Source of the DNA: Methanobrevibacter sp.
GTDB lineage: Archaea > Methanobacteriota > Methanobacteria > Methanobacteriales > Methanobacteriaceae
NCBI RefSeq assembly: GCF_017410345.1
Contig: NZ_JAFQQZ010000045.1
Location: 1-64,000, forward strand
Reading direction: 5' to 3'
Length of the DNA stretch: 64,000 nt
The position numbers and the translations under genes were made by a program. The first letter of the stretch is position 1; every line of letters begins with the position of its first letter. The notes under the pieces are model-generated. The model saw only the letters and a list, made by a program, of their open reading frames with translations. It made no database searches and was not told where the DNA came from. This document shows positions 55,258-64,000 of this stretch, piece after piece.

Positions 55258-56268
55258 TTATACACCTTGTTTTGAAGCAGTACTGATAAATTCGATTTGA
55301 GGAGCTGCTTCATCAGCTTTCTTAGGTCTGATAGCTTGTCTAAGAATTACTAATCTTTTAGTAGGGCCAGGGACTGAACCTTTGACTAAGACATAGTCGT
55401 TTTTAACTAAACCGTATCTGATGAATCCTCCATCAGGGTTGACTGCATCCACTTCGGACACATCTCCGATCTTGAGGACTTTCTTATTGAATTCGGTTCT
55501 TTTGTGGTATCCCATTTGACCTGCTTGTGCAACAGTCCACATAGTTCTTTCAGGAGACCAAGGACCAATGGAACCTACGTGTCTTCCTTTTCCACTTCTC
55601 ATAGCTTTACCGTATTGAATTCTAATATTCCATCTTTTTACAACCCCTTGGACACCTTTTCCTTTGGTGGTTGCAATAGCGTCTACATATTGTCCTTCAT
55701 TAAAGATATCGCTTGCTCTGACTTCTTCACCTAATAAATTAAGTGCGTAATTTAATTTTTCTTCAGCAGAACTTCCACCTAATGCACATTCGAAGATTTC
55801 AGGTTTTTTCTTAGGTACGCTAGCCATCTTAGGGTTAGTGTGCACTAAAACTCTAACTTCTTCGGTTTTTTCTAAAGCGTCTTGTATTTTTGCAATAGCT
55901 TCAGATTTATCATAGTCCTTAGGAAGAGTGATTTTCCTAGAGAGCTCTTCATCCAAATTATCTGCAATAACTTCGGTGATAGCTTTAAGTCCATGAGCAG
56001 TTTTTTCGTATGATCTTATCCCCATGATTACAAGGGGTGGTACTTCCAAAACAGTTACAGGAGTGAAAACAGTCATACCGTTGGAAGGAGAGTTTTTGTC
56101 AGTGTCTACAACCATAGCATGAGTCATACCTGCTTTGTAACCTGCAAGACCTAAAAGTTTTGGTTCTTCATTACTTGGCCAAGCTTTGATTCTTGGAGTT
56201 TCCTTAGCCGCTCTCTTACGAGGGCTAAATGCCACAGAACCTTTTCTTGGTTGGTGATGTCTTACCAT
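55258..56268 (-). CDS. rplC: 50S ribosomal protein uL3
   Basis: First gene of the S10-type run; helps form the peptidyl-transferase centre. The archaeal 336-residue form starts HHQPRKGSVAFSPRKRA and contains GLAGYKAGMTHAMVVD and the loop HVGSIGPWSPERTMWTVAQ. GGAGGA lies before the ATG. About 655 gene-free bases precede it, with repeats and hairpins suggestive of a regulated leader. Confidence 0.98.
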   Translation of the reverse strand: MVRHHQPRKGSVAFSPRKRAAKETPRIKAWPSNEEPKLLGLAGYKAGMTHAMVVDTDKNSPSNGMTVFTPVTVLEVPPLVIMGIRSYEKTAHGLKAITEVIADNLDEELSRKITLPKDYDKSEAIAKIQDALEKTEEVRVLVHTNPKMASVPKKKPEIFECALGGSSAEEKLNYALNLLGEEVRASDIFNEGQYVDAIATTKGKGVQGVVKRWNIRIQYGKAMRSGKGRHVGSIGPWSPERTMWTVAQAGQMGYHKRTEFNKKVLKIGDVSEVDAVNPDGGFIRYGLVKNDYVLVKGSVPGPTKRLVILRQAIRPKKADEAAPQIEFISTASKQGV

Positions 56269-56925
56269 TTTTTTCCTCCGTTTCTATAATTTTTCCTATA
56301 ATTAATCAGTCTAATCTATTAAAATTTTTTAAAATGTTTTAAATTATTTAAAATATTTTATCTATTTAAATAGATTCTTTACAAATTTTGATTCATTGAA
56401 TTCCAAAAATTATTTTAACGTGTCTAATTTTAAAATAGATTTTGAATCAACAAATCTCAGAATAAATAGCTATATTTGCTCTTTTAGTCAAATTGCTAAA
56501 ATTCTACACTGTTTAAACTTGATTATTCAGTTTATGTTAATAATTTAGCATACAGTCTCCTAATCATATCTAGATAGGGCATACAGTCTACCTTTAAATA
56601 AAAATATCTAGATTAAGACTGTAGAGGCAAAAATTAAACAGCATATAAGCTAAATAAAGCTAGATAAACGTGAAAAACAAGCTCAAACTTGTTTATGTAC
56701 TTCTCAAAGATTTATTATAAAGCTGCCAAAGCTTCATAACTTATTTCATAGCATTATGAAATATCTCCGTTGGGGAGCAAACTTTATAGTGTCTAATTAT
56801 AAAGCAAATCCTTGAAAGCTAAAGCTGACAATAGCTAAAGCTTAGATCTATATGTTTTTTTAATGTATTTATAATATTACGTATTGACGCTACGTAAATG
56901 CGGAAGCCAACAATGAACTATCGGC
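56269..56925 (-). promoter_or_regulatory. Repeat- and hairpin-rich leader region of the L3 superoperon
   Basis: No gene. GCATACAGTCT occurs at 56548-56558 and 56579-56589, 31 bases apart; its inverse core AGACTGTA is at 56616-56623. Two ATCTAGAT palindromes lie at 56568-56575 and 56606-56613. Further toward the SPOUT gene, four perfect hairpins occur: 56675-56694 (7 bp), 56742-56763 (9 bp, four-base loop), 56765-56777 (4 bp, GC-rich) and 56782-56804 (7 bp). Their density suggests a structured leader or operator region. Confidence 0.55.
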
Positions 56926-57741
56926 TTAAAGTATATTGAAAATAGCTAAAGTTGAAATTACAGCTTCTTCGGTTCTTACGGTCTCTGTTCCCTGACGCGG
57001 AATTGTATTTAACTTTATAGTTTCCCACTTGGAACTTTCCACATTCTCGCTTATTGAAGAATATGGTCCTCCGAACACGATAGCTATATGATTTGAACTT
57101 TCCACCTTAGATTTCAATTCGTCAAAAATAGTATCGATTGTATCTGCATACTTTGTAGTCTCAACCACAAAGTCGGGATTAACTAATTTTAAGCTATTTT
57201 TAAGACCTTTATTTGTAGATAATGTCTTAAATCCCCAGTAAATGTCATCTGGTTCATCAGGTGTGACTATTACCTCTTTGGCAAACTTAACAATTTTAAA
57301 GGAAAATATCTTATTAACTGTAAGCTGCTCTTTGCAAAACGCCAATTTATCCATACCTATATCTACAAAGGTGCCTTTCTTGTTCCTTTTTACAGTGAAT
57401 CCTTGTCTGTAATCGCCAAGTTCAGGCTTTCCAACAGGATGATGAGGCACTCTTAAAGGAGGCAATATTCCTACATGACGCAATTCAGCCTTGATTGGAA
57501 TTGCCTTTTTTCTAAGGTACTGTGGAGTGTCCATATATTGAAGAACTTCTGCTATGAAATCTCCATCATCATTTTGTTCACTGTCTGGAATTGAAAGATC
57601 TTTATAAATCACGACTTCATCCACTTCAAAGAGAGCCAAAGCCCTTCCAATCAAACCGACTTTTGAAGTCTTCAATTTTAAGTCCTTGGTTTCTGCAAGG
57701 AATGAATTCGGTATAAAGACTGATACTTTATTGTTTTGCAT
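56926..57741 (-). CDS. SPOUT-class RNA methyltransferase with OB-fold insert
   Basis: A 271-residue protein of the DUF171/COG2106 group, the family of Methanothermobacter MTH1, whose fold is a knotted SPOUT methyltransferase with an OB-like insertion. Seen here are VSVFIPNSFLAETKDLKLKT, RALALFEVDEVVIY, the loop LPPLRVPHHPVGKPELGDYR, and the SAM-knot segment IAIVFGGPYSSISENV near the end. The target RNA is not established from sequence. It stands upstream of L3, the same neighbour as in Methanothermobacter. Confidence 0.93.
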   Translation of the reverse strand: MQNNKVSVFIPNSFLAETKDLKLKTSKVGLIGRALALFEVDEVVIYKDLSIPDSEQNDDGDFIAEVLQYMDTPQYLRKKAIPIKAELRHVGILPPLRVPHHPVGKPELGDYRQGFTVKRNKKGTFVDIGMDKLAFCKEQLTVNKIFSFKIVKFAKEVIVTPDEPDDIYWGFKTLSTNKGLKNSLKLVNPDFVVETTKYADTIDTIFDELKSKVESSNHIAIVFGGPYSSISENVESSKWETIKLNTIPRQGTETVRTEEAVISTLAIFNIL

Positions 57742-58126
57742 ATTATCAAATTTTAATTTCTAATCCATACGCATACATAGATCATAAAGCATTTAGTCAA
57801 AAAGAGAACTAAATTACCGAATATAATCCGAATATAAAAAATAAGAAAATATAAATTCATGATTGCACGATTTAACGAGTTATAAAACATAGCCCAAGCT
57901 AAACCATCAAAAAACCTATGAAAATTGATTCTTTACACTGATATTTAACATTAGACACTATGTTCAATACCAATAAATCATGAAAATTAAATAAAAAATT
58001 TAAAATTTCTTATAAATTACATACTGTAGACATATAGATTAGTAATATTTAAGTTATTTATAGTATATAAAGGTTTTGTTAAAAAAAGTGATTTTTAAAA
58101 TAATCCATGGAGTTTTTTAAACAAGC
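57742..58126. other. Gene-free spacer
   Basis: About 385 AT-rich bases between the ATP-grasp gene and the SPOUT gene. It should carry the promoter of the latter on the minus strand. No repeat or structure stands out. Confidence 0.45.
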
Positions 58127-59239
58127 CTATGGATTATTGGCTTCCAGCTGTGAAAGGTAATTCCCCATATCCCTCCACCAATCATCATGAGGATTGTCTA
58201 TTGGGGGAAAACCGGGACCTGAATTTCCTTCAATGAGGAACATGTCATCCTCATCCAAGCATATGTCCCAACCGACCAGATTAAGACTTTCCGGAGCCAA
58301 ATCATGCGCATTCCTACAAAACTCTACAATCTCATCCCATTTTGGAATGGTCTCACCATATAATGGAATCCCTGAATCTGGATGAGCCTCCACATCGCAA
58401 ATTTGATAGTTCATCCCTTTTAGAATCTTGCCTGTATGATGGTCTATAGGAAATCTGATTCCTCCGCTATGGAGATTATCGGCATGGGCCCCTTCAATCC
58501 CCACCCTAAGATATGCAAAGATTACATCGGTCTTTCCGTTTATGGATATTGTGGCAACTCGTATTGTATTCAAGGAAGAGGGATTTACATCATGAAGCCA
58601 TCCTGTCTGACTATGGTACTCTTCAACTATGTAATCATCTGTCTCGGATATGATCTTATCGTATACACTTCTCAAATCCCATTCATTCATGTCAAAGAAG
58701 ATTATTCCCTTTCCGCCGAATCCTTGCCTTTTCTTAGCGATGAGGGAATTTACATCCTTGAATTTATCTTCGAACTCTTCAAAGGAGATTTCATTAGGAA
58801 TGCACCATTTCCTATGGAGATGCTCCTGCCAATGCCTATAGAAACTTGCCTTGTCATCCAAGAGATTGCGGGATTTTGAATCCTGATTGAACTTGCGCTT
58901 AAGAAACCTCATTCTGATTTTAGTCACATGATGATTTCTCCAAAGCCATCCCTTCCTATTGAAGAGCATTGAAAAGTAGTCTTCAGGTGTCGCTCCAAGA
59001 AAAATCCAGCATAGCATGAAATCCAAGCTTTCAAGTGTGGACCTGAATCTTCCAAGATCTCCCCTTTTCATTTGTTTCTCTCTGAATTCATCTACGAAGA
59101 CATCTTCATAGTAGGGACTGGCCAGATTTCTCAAATGATATTCCTTCCAATCGCTCCTCCAGCCGTCATCCTTTTCAAGAGCTTTCAGTTTCCTTGAAGC
59201 AATGAATTTGAATACAGAGTAAAGGTCTTCTACTTTCAT
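58127..59239 (-). CDS. Sugar-transfer-associated ATP-grasp protein
   Basis: A 370-residue protein of the ATP-grasp type often found beside glycosyltransferases. Seen are the nucleotide Lys segment SLIAKKRQGFGGKGIIF, IVEEYHSQTGWLHDVNPSS, NTIRVATISINGKTDV and the metal-binding end GWDICLDEDDMFLIEGNSGPG. It probably joins a carboxylate to an amine or similar nucleophile with ATP. No sugar-transfer genes lie beside it here. GGGGAGA precedes the ATG. Confidence 0.85.
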   Translation of the reverse strand: MKVEDLYSVFKFIASRKLKALEKDDGWRSDWKEYHLRNLASPYYEDVFVDEFREKQMKRGDLGRFRSTLESLDFMLCWIFLGATPEDYFSMLFNRKGWLWRNHHVTKIRMRFLKRKFNQDSKSRNLLDDKASFYRHWQEHLHRKWCIPNEISFEEFEDKFKDVNSLIAKKRQGFGGKGIIFFDMNEWDLRSVYDKIISETDDYIVEEYHSQTGWLHDVNPSSLNTIRVATISINGKTDVIFAYLRVGIEGAHADNLHSGGIRFPIDHHTGKILKGMNYQICDVEAHPDSGIPLYGETIPKWDEIVEFCRNAHDLAPESLNLVGWDICLDEDDMFLIEGNSGPGFPPIDNPHDDWWRDMGNYLSQLEANNP

Positions 59240-59334
59240 GGTCTCCCCAGAATTAGATGATATGGATAATTTTTTAAAATTTATTCTTTAAAGTCTATTC
59301 TTTAAAGTTTATTCATTAAAAATATTTTTAAAAT

Positions 59335-60042
59335 TTATTCTTTAAAATTCTCAATTCTTAATACAACAACTTTCACATCACGAGATTCATCTGTATGAAA
59401 ATCATAAATTTTTGGTATTGGAAATTTATAGACCAACTTGTGTGTAACTTCAGCACCAAGATTTCTATAGTAGTCAATTACAAACTCTTCAGTATTTTTC
59501 ATATGGAATGAATAGATCACTTCAGCACTTGCAACTGCAAATTCCATAAACTTCCTGTCTGCATGTCTTGACCCTCGCTCTTGAGAGCCAAAAGGTGGGT
59601 TCTGAATGAGAGTGTCAAATTTATTTAATGACATTGCATTATCATTAATATTTTCATAATCATTGCCATCTAATAAATCGTTTATTGAATTAAATGAATT
59701 GATGTCACCAACTATGAAATTTGTATTAGTGATATCTATATCATGTTGATTAGATATGCTATTTTGAGTGATTTTTGCCAAAGCTATGGATTCCTCATCA
59801 ATGTCAACACCTAATGAATAGCTTGCACCCATAAGTGAGGATGCAATTGCAAATATTCCAGTGCCGCATCCAATGTCTAAAATGTTCATGCCCTTGATGT
59901 CACCTAGACCATATGCATTCCACACCAAATCTGCAGCTATTGTTGCAGGTGTGGAGTACTGTTCAAGATCAACCTTTGGATTCGGATGTTTGGGAACATT
60001 TTCCAAAATCATTTCAAGATGTTTCTTTTTTGAAATTTTCAT
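59335..60042 (-). CDS. RNA N6-adenine methyltransferase-like protein (METTL5/COG2263 type)
   Basis: A 235-residue class I methyltransferase. SAM motif I is ILDIGCGTGIFAIAS, with GVDIDEESI after it, and the catalytic motif IV is QNPPFGSQ. QYSTPATIAADLVW near the N-terminus is typical of the predicted RNA methylase group related to METTL5, which modifies an adenine in small-subunit rRNA in eukaryotes. The ATG at 60042 follows GTGAT; the upstream GTG is part of that site. Confidence 0.88.
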   Translation of the reverse strand: MKISKKKHLEMILENVPKHPNPKVDLEQYSTPATIAADLVWNAYGLGDIKGMNILDIGCGTGIFAIASSLMGASYSLGVDIDEESIALAKITQNSISNQHDIDITNTNFIVGDINSFNSINDLLDGNDYENINDNAMSLNKFDTLIQNPPFGSQERGSRHADRKFMEFAVASAEVIYSFHMKNTEEFVIDYYRNLGAEVTHKLVYKFPIPKIYDFHTDESRDVKVVVLRIENFKE

Positions 60043-60366
60043 AAGAATCACAGAAGAGAAAATAATTATAATAATATATATTATATTTTTATTTTATAAT
60101 TTTATTTTTATATTTTGATTTTAGATTTTTTTTAATATTATTTTTATACTTTTTTTAATATTTTGATTTTAGATTTTTTTAATATTATTTTTAAAAATAA
60201 ATTTCAATACCAACTTGATTGAATTAATAATCATAAAATTTAATATTAATATTATTCATATATAATAATATAATGATTGATAAATAATATAAGATTGATA
60301 AATGATAATCAATATTTTTTATCATAAACTTTAAGCATTATTTAAATTATTAAAAAGAGGTATAAC
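60043..60366. other. Divergent promoter region
   Basis: Extremely AT-rich, with TTTTAATATT and TTTTGATTTTAGATTTTT repeated two or three times around 60110-60200. It separates the divergent RNA methylase and pycA genes and must hold both promoters. Confidence 0.45.
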
Positions 60367-61875
60367 ATGTTTGAAAAAGTACTTATTGCAAATAGGGGAG
60401 AAATTGCTATACGTATCATGAGAGCATGTCGGGAATTGGACATGAAAAGTGTAGCAGTATACTCAGATGCTGATAAAACTTCTCTTTATACTAATTATGC
60501 AGATGAAAGCGTTCCTTTGGGAAACCCTTCTCCAAGCCAGTCTTATTTGAACATTGAAAAAATCATAAATGCTGCAATTGATACTGGAGCAGATGCAATT
60601 CACCCAGGATATGGATTTTTGGCTGAAAATCCTGAACTTGGAATTCAATGTGAGAAACATGGAATGAAACTGATTGGACCTCGTGGAGATGCCATTGAAC
60701 AGATGGGAGACAAGATCACTTCCAAAAGATTGATGAAGAAGGCAGGAGTTCCAGTTATTGAAGGAACCGAAAAGGGAGTTTCAGACGTTGAAGAGGCAAA
60801 GGAAATTGCTGAAGCGATCGGATATCCTGTAATCATCAAGGCATCTGCAGGTGGTGGAGGAATCGGTATGCGTGCGGTTTATGAGGAAGATGAACTTGTA
60901 CGTGCACTTGAAGCGACACAATCCGTAGCTTTGAAGAACTTTGGAGACGGAACAGTATTCATTGAAAAATACCTGGAAAGACCAAGACACATAGAATTTC
61001 AGGTATTGGCTGACGAATATGGAAACGCCATTCACGTAGGTGACAGGGAATGTTCCATCCAAAGAAGACATCAAAAGCTATTGGAAGAGGCCCCTTCCCC
61101 AATCATGACTGAAGAATTGAGAGAAAGGATGGGTGAAAGTGCAGTAAAGGCTGCAGAATACATCGGATACAACAGTGCAGGAACTGTGGAATTCCTTTAT
61201 GACAATGGAGAATACTACTTCCTTGAAATGAACACACGTATTCAAGTGGAACACCCAATTACCGAAATCGTAACCAATACTGACTTAATCAAAGAACAAA
61301 TCAAAATAGCTGCTGGAGAGGAATTGGCATATTCACAAAGCGACATCGAAGTGGTGGGACATGCTATCGAATGCCGTATCAATGCTGAAAACCCACTTGC
61401 TGACTTTGCGCCAAACCCTGGTAAGATTACCGGTTACAGATCCCCTGGTGGACCTGGTGTGCGTTTAGACAGTGGAGTTTACATGAACTATACCATTCCA
61501 ACATTCTACGACTCCATGATCTCAAAATTAATCACCAGTGGCCGTACAAGAAACGATGCAGTCAATAGAATGAAAAGGGCATTAAGCGAATATATCATCT
61601 TAGGTGTAAAGACAACCATTCCATTCCATAAGGCAATCTTAAGAAACGAATCATTCCTTGCCGGTGACTTGCACACCCACTTTGTGGATGAGCACAAGAA
61701 ATGGATTGATGCGGAAATGGAAAAGGTCATTGAAGAGGATTTAGAGATGGTAAATCGTATGAAATCCACCTTTATGCCTGGAAAGAAAATTGCAGCAATC
61801 TCTGCAAGTGTTGGAACTTATTTCAATGCAGCTCAAGCTCAACAACAGAAAAAGACTAAAAGTCATAAGAAATAA
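60367..61875 (+). CDS. pycA: Pyruvate carboxylase subunit A (biotin carboxylase)
   Basis: Carboxylates biotin carried on PycB for oxaloacetate synthesis, the entry to the incomplete reductive TCA pathway of methanogens. Biotin carboxylase motifs include [27 protein letters not shown], the Gly-rich loop [26 protein letters not shown] and [11 protein letters not shown]. The C-terminus ends in a short basic tail ([11 protein letters not shown]). GAGGT precedes the ATG. birA follows in the same direction; pycB is not in the window. Confidence 0.95.
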   Translation: MFEKVLIANRGEIAIRIMRACRELDMKSVAVYSDADKTSLYTNYADESVPLGNPSPSQSYLNIEKIINAAIDTGADAIHPGYGFLAENPELGIQCEKHGMKLIGPRGDAIEQMGDKITSKRLMKKAGVPVIEGTEKGVSDVEEAKEIAEAIGYPVIIKASAGGGGIGMRAVYEEDELVRALEATQSVALKNFGDGTVFIEKYLERPRHIEFQVLADEYGNAIHVGDRECSIQRRHQKLLEEAPSPIMTEELRERMGESAVKAAEYIGYNSAGTVEFLYDNGEYYFLEMNTRIQVEHPITEIVTNTDLIKEQIKIAAGEELAYSQSDIEVVGHAIECRINAENPLADFAPNPGKITGYRSPGGPGVRLDSGVYMNYTIPTFYDSMISKLITSGRTRNDAVNRMKRALSEYIILGVKTTIPFHKAILRNESFLAGDLHTHFVDEHKKWIDAEMEKVIEEDLEMVNRMKSTFMPGKKIAAISASVGTYFNAAQAQQQKKTKSHKK

Positions 61876-61942
61876 AAATTAACTGAAAATCATAAGAATT
61901 AAAAAGAACTTAAAACTGAAAATCATATCTTAAGTGATTATT

Positions 61943-62857
61943 ATGAAAAAGGAAATGATAAAGCTCTTGCTTAGCCAAAATGTAATCTCAGAGGAAGAAG
62001 CTAAACGTTTAGACTTAATCAATGATGAATATATTGAAGAATCCATTAAGGAATTGGGATTTGGAAAGACTGAACACATTACAAAGGAAAAGATTCTTGA
62101 AAACCTTGAAACAGAAGAATTGGCCAAGGAAATCCTTTGTTTTAGAAAAGTGTTCTCCACCAATTCAATAGCTAAATTCCTGGCAAATCACGGTGCGGAA
62201 GAAGGCACTGTGATGGTTTCTGAAATTCAAACAAATGCCAGAGGCAGATTAGGCAAGAAATGGGAAGCTCCTGAAGGGGGAATATGGATGTCTCTTTTAT
62301 TAAGGCCTAAAGTTCCTCCTGCAAGAATCGGATTGATAACTTTGGCAACCGGAGTGGCAATAGCCAAATCAATAAGATCTTTAGGTGTTGACGCCAGAAT
62401 CAAATGGCCAAATGACGTCTTGATTCATGGAAAGAAAATATCTGGAGTTCTAACTGAAGTGAATGCAACCTTCAATGAGATTGACTGGGTTGTAGTCGGT
62501 ATAGGTATCGACAGCAACCTTAAATTGGAAGACTTCTCTGAAGACATTAGGATTGGTACAACTACCCTAACAGAGGAATTGCCTGCTAAAGTTGATGAGA
62601 ATGAACTCATTGCAATTTTCCTGAATGAGTTTGAGGAAGTCTATCAATTATACAAGGATGGTGAGATTGAAACTATCCTCAAGGACTGGAGAGACCTTTC
62701 AGACACCATTGGAAAATATGTGAACATTACTCAAACCGGTGGAAAGATCACCCAAGGTTACGTTGTTGGAATCAACAACGAAGGAAGCTTGATCATTGAA
62801 AGACAAGACGGTGCACTTGAAAAGATCATTTCAGGTGAGCTTAGAACCGTCGAATAA
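61943..62857 (+). CDS. birA: Biotin-protein ligase
   Basis: Attaches biotin to the carboxylase carrier protein. The catalytic core has NARGRLGKKWEAPEGGIW, SLLLRPKVPPARIG and IKWPNDVLIHGKKISGVL, followed by the C-terminal SH3-like domain. The first 70 residues are helical (LLSQNVISEEEAKRL) and may be a degenerate DNA-binding domain. The ATG at 61943 is chosen because the GTG at 61934 forms part of the GTGAT site. It lies 67 bases after pycA, whose product chain it serves. Confidence 0.93.
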   Translation: MKKEMIKLLLSQNVISEEEAKRLDLINDEYIEESIKELGFGKTEHITKEKILENLETEELAKEILCFRKVFSTNSIAKFLANHGAEEGTVMVSEIQTNARGRLGKKWEAPEGGIWMSLLLRPKVPPARIGLITLATGVAIAKSIRSLGVDARIKWPNDVLIHGKKISGVLTEVNATFNEIDWVVVGIGIDSNLKLEDFSEDIRIGTTTLTEELPAKVDENELIAIFLNEFEEVYQLYKDGEIETILKDWRDLSDTIGKYVNITQTGGKITQGYVVGINNEGSLIIERQDGALEKIISGELRTVE

Positions 62858-62923
62858 ATAAAAAATAATTAATTTTTAATTTAATTAAAATAAACAAAAA
62901 TAGTGCTTTAAATTGAAAATAAA

Positions 62924-63018
62924 ATAAAATGAAAATTAATTTTTCATTTTATTACCTCTTTTTTTAAAATAAGAATATCAAAAATAAGTCTTTTTAAGAA
63001 CTATTAAAGAGTTCTTAA
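62924..63018. terminator. Two hairpins between convergent birA and SelA-like genes
   Basis: A perfect 12-bp stem (62924-62935 with 62941-62952, five-base loop) comes first. A perfect 9-bp stem (62994-63002 with 63010-63018, seven-base loop) follows, ending five bases before the convergent stop. Between them is a T-rich run. One probably ends birA and the other the SelA-like gene. Confidence 0.65.
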
Positions 63019-63022
63019 TTGT

Positions 63023-64000
63023 TTAGTAAAATATAATCTCTTTTGACTTTTCTGCATCTTGTGAAATTTTGAGGAATTTCTCAAATGAACCATCTATTTT
63101 CTCATAGAATTCATTCAAGTCCATATCGATTACATCCTGTGTGGATAAATCAATGCGGATTGTAGCAGATGCACCAGGCATTCCCACTGCAGGTATTGTG
63201 ATGACACCATAATCCCTTAATAAAACCATAGCCCATAGGAAACAGCAATCCTTCTTTGATAGCTCTGTTTCAATATCCAATTTTTCCAACTGATCTTTTA
63301 AAGAATCCTCACTTACCATAACTCCAGTTGGTGTCTTTTCAAACATTTCATACTTTTTGCTAAGCAAATCAAAGAATTCATCCTTTCTGGAGATTGCCCT
63401 AATCAGGTTTTCTTCAGTATAATTCCTTATTCCATTTACCATAGCCAATATCAATGGAGGTTGAGCCTCAAGACCGAATTGATTGGCCTTGACCTTTATC
63501 TCGTCAATCCATTCCGCTTTACCTGCCATCAATCCTCCTCTTGGACCAGGCATCAGCTTGTCAGTGCTGGTGACAACCAAATCCGCCCCAAGCTCTGTGG
63601 CTTTCCTCTGATTGAAGACTGCAGTCCTAAGCCTTGCACCTGAAGCATCATCCACAAGGACTGGAATGTCCCTTTCATGAGCCATGTCAATGACTTTCTT
63701 GAACAATTCCTCATCAATCACCTTATGGTCCATTGTAGAGCCTGTTACAACAACTAAAGATGTATTATCAGGAATTGTAAACTTTTCAATGTCAATGAAC
63801 TCACTGTAGCTTGCTCCAACAATTGCACATGACCTTGGAATGGATGGATGTGCAGGAAATTCAGCTAAGAAATGACTGACATGGGAACCTTCCCCGACCA
63901 ATGCCAATATGCTTGCCAGGATTCCGGAGCTTGTCCTGTTTACTGCCAAGACCTTCTCCCCTCCAAGATGCTCCTTTCCCACAACTTGAAGCTCATCTTC
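63023..64000 (-). CDS. SelA-like PLP-dependent enzyme (MJ0158 family), 5' end outside the window
   Basis: At least 325 codons; the frame is open through position 64000, so the GTG at 63982 is just an internal Val. The PLP lysine lies in TSTDKLMPGPRGGLMAG, and the cofactor Asp in VLVDDASGARL. The family resembles bacterial selenocysteine synthase SelA, but archaea make Sec by another route; its archaeal role is unsettled. The C-terminus ends normally. Two hairpins follow the stop. Confidence 0.88.
   Translation of the reverse strand, partial: EDELQVVGKEHLGGEKVLAVNRTSSGILASILALVGEGSHVSHFLAEFPAHPSIPRSCAIVGASYSEFIDIEKFTIPDNTSLVVVTGSTMDHKVIDEELFKKVIDMAHERDIPVLVDDASGARLRTAVFNQRKATELGADLVVTSTDKLMPGPRGGLMAGKAEWIDEIKVKANQFGLEAQPPLILAMVNGIRNYTEENLIRAISRKDEFFDLLSKKYEMFEKTPTGVMVSEDSLKDQLEKLDIETELSKKDCCFLWAMVLLRDYGVITIPAVGMPGASATIRIDLSTQDVIDMDLNEFYEKIDGSFEKFLKISQDAEKSKEIIFY

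Noticed and set aside
56269-56925. RNase P RNA or SRP RNA gene
   Set aside because: None of the conserved core motifs of either RNA could be found on either strand.
63983-64000. GTG at 63982 as start of the SelA-like gene
   Set aside because: The frame stays open to the window edge, there is no ribosome site, and the family normally has additional N-terminal residues.

Overview
The window is a very AT-rich archaeal chromosome segment that looks like a host-associated methanogen of the order Methanobacteriales, most likely Methanobrevibacter or a close relative. The reasons are: an archaeal-type superoperon of ribosomal, RNA polymerase, SecY and RNase P genes; the archaeal mevalonate pathway; GGTGAT/GGAGG Shine-Dalgarno sites; TATA-type promoters; secreted Ig-like proteins; and a gene order that, from memory, runs parallel to MTH1-MTH51 of Methanothermobacter thermautotrophicus. 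No genome comparison could be run.

Layout. Positions 1-3676 (minus) hold the start of a family 2 glycosyltransferase, a secreted Ig-like/TIM-barrel protein and glutamyl-tRNA synthetase. Positions 3677-15761 look like accessory DNA inserted between gltX and idsA: three translationally coupled paralogous SAM methyltransferases, an aldo/keto reductase with Fe-S clusters, manganese-type pyrophosphatase, and a two-gene hsdS-hsdM locus without hsdR, flanked by unusual hairpin arrays. Positions 15762-21791 (minus) are the isoprenoid cluster mvk-ipk-fni-rnj-idsA. Positions 21938-25219 hold a small Cys-rich protein, a site-2 protease, a DUF389 membrane protein and a MEMO-family protein. Positions 25453-32769 (minus) carry rpsM-rpsD-rpsK-rpoD-rpl18e-rplM-rpsI-rpoN-rpoK-eno-ferredoxin-rpsB, followed on the map by tRNA-Ser(GGA). 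Positions 33589-38452 mix poorly characterised proteins with cbf5, dCMP deaminase and an exonuclease. Positions 38757-57741 (minus) are the rest of the translation superoperon, from the SPOUT methyltransferase and L3 down to SecY, adenylate kinase, a DUF106 insertase, L34e, CMP kinase and L14e. Positions 58127-64000 hold an ATP-grasp protein, an RNA methylase, pycA-birA (plus strand) and a truncated SelA-like PLP enzyme.

How the parts work together. The minus-strand backbone supplies translation, transcription, protein export and membrane-lipid precursors (mevalonate to geranylgeranyl diphosphate). PycA and BirA provide and biotinylate pyruvate carboxylase for oxaloacetate synthesis.

The most unusual signals are: (1) five stem-loops upstream of hsdS whose minus-strand loops expose a G5 tract, four of them as UGGGGGUG, plus a stem-loop beyond hsdM whose loop is complementary to them; (2) an HsdM with altered catalytic motifs; (3) a one-base frameshift in rpl34e; (4) hairpin families at gene 3' ends; and (5) a repeat-bearing leader before the L3 superoperon.
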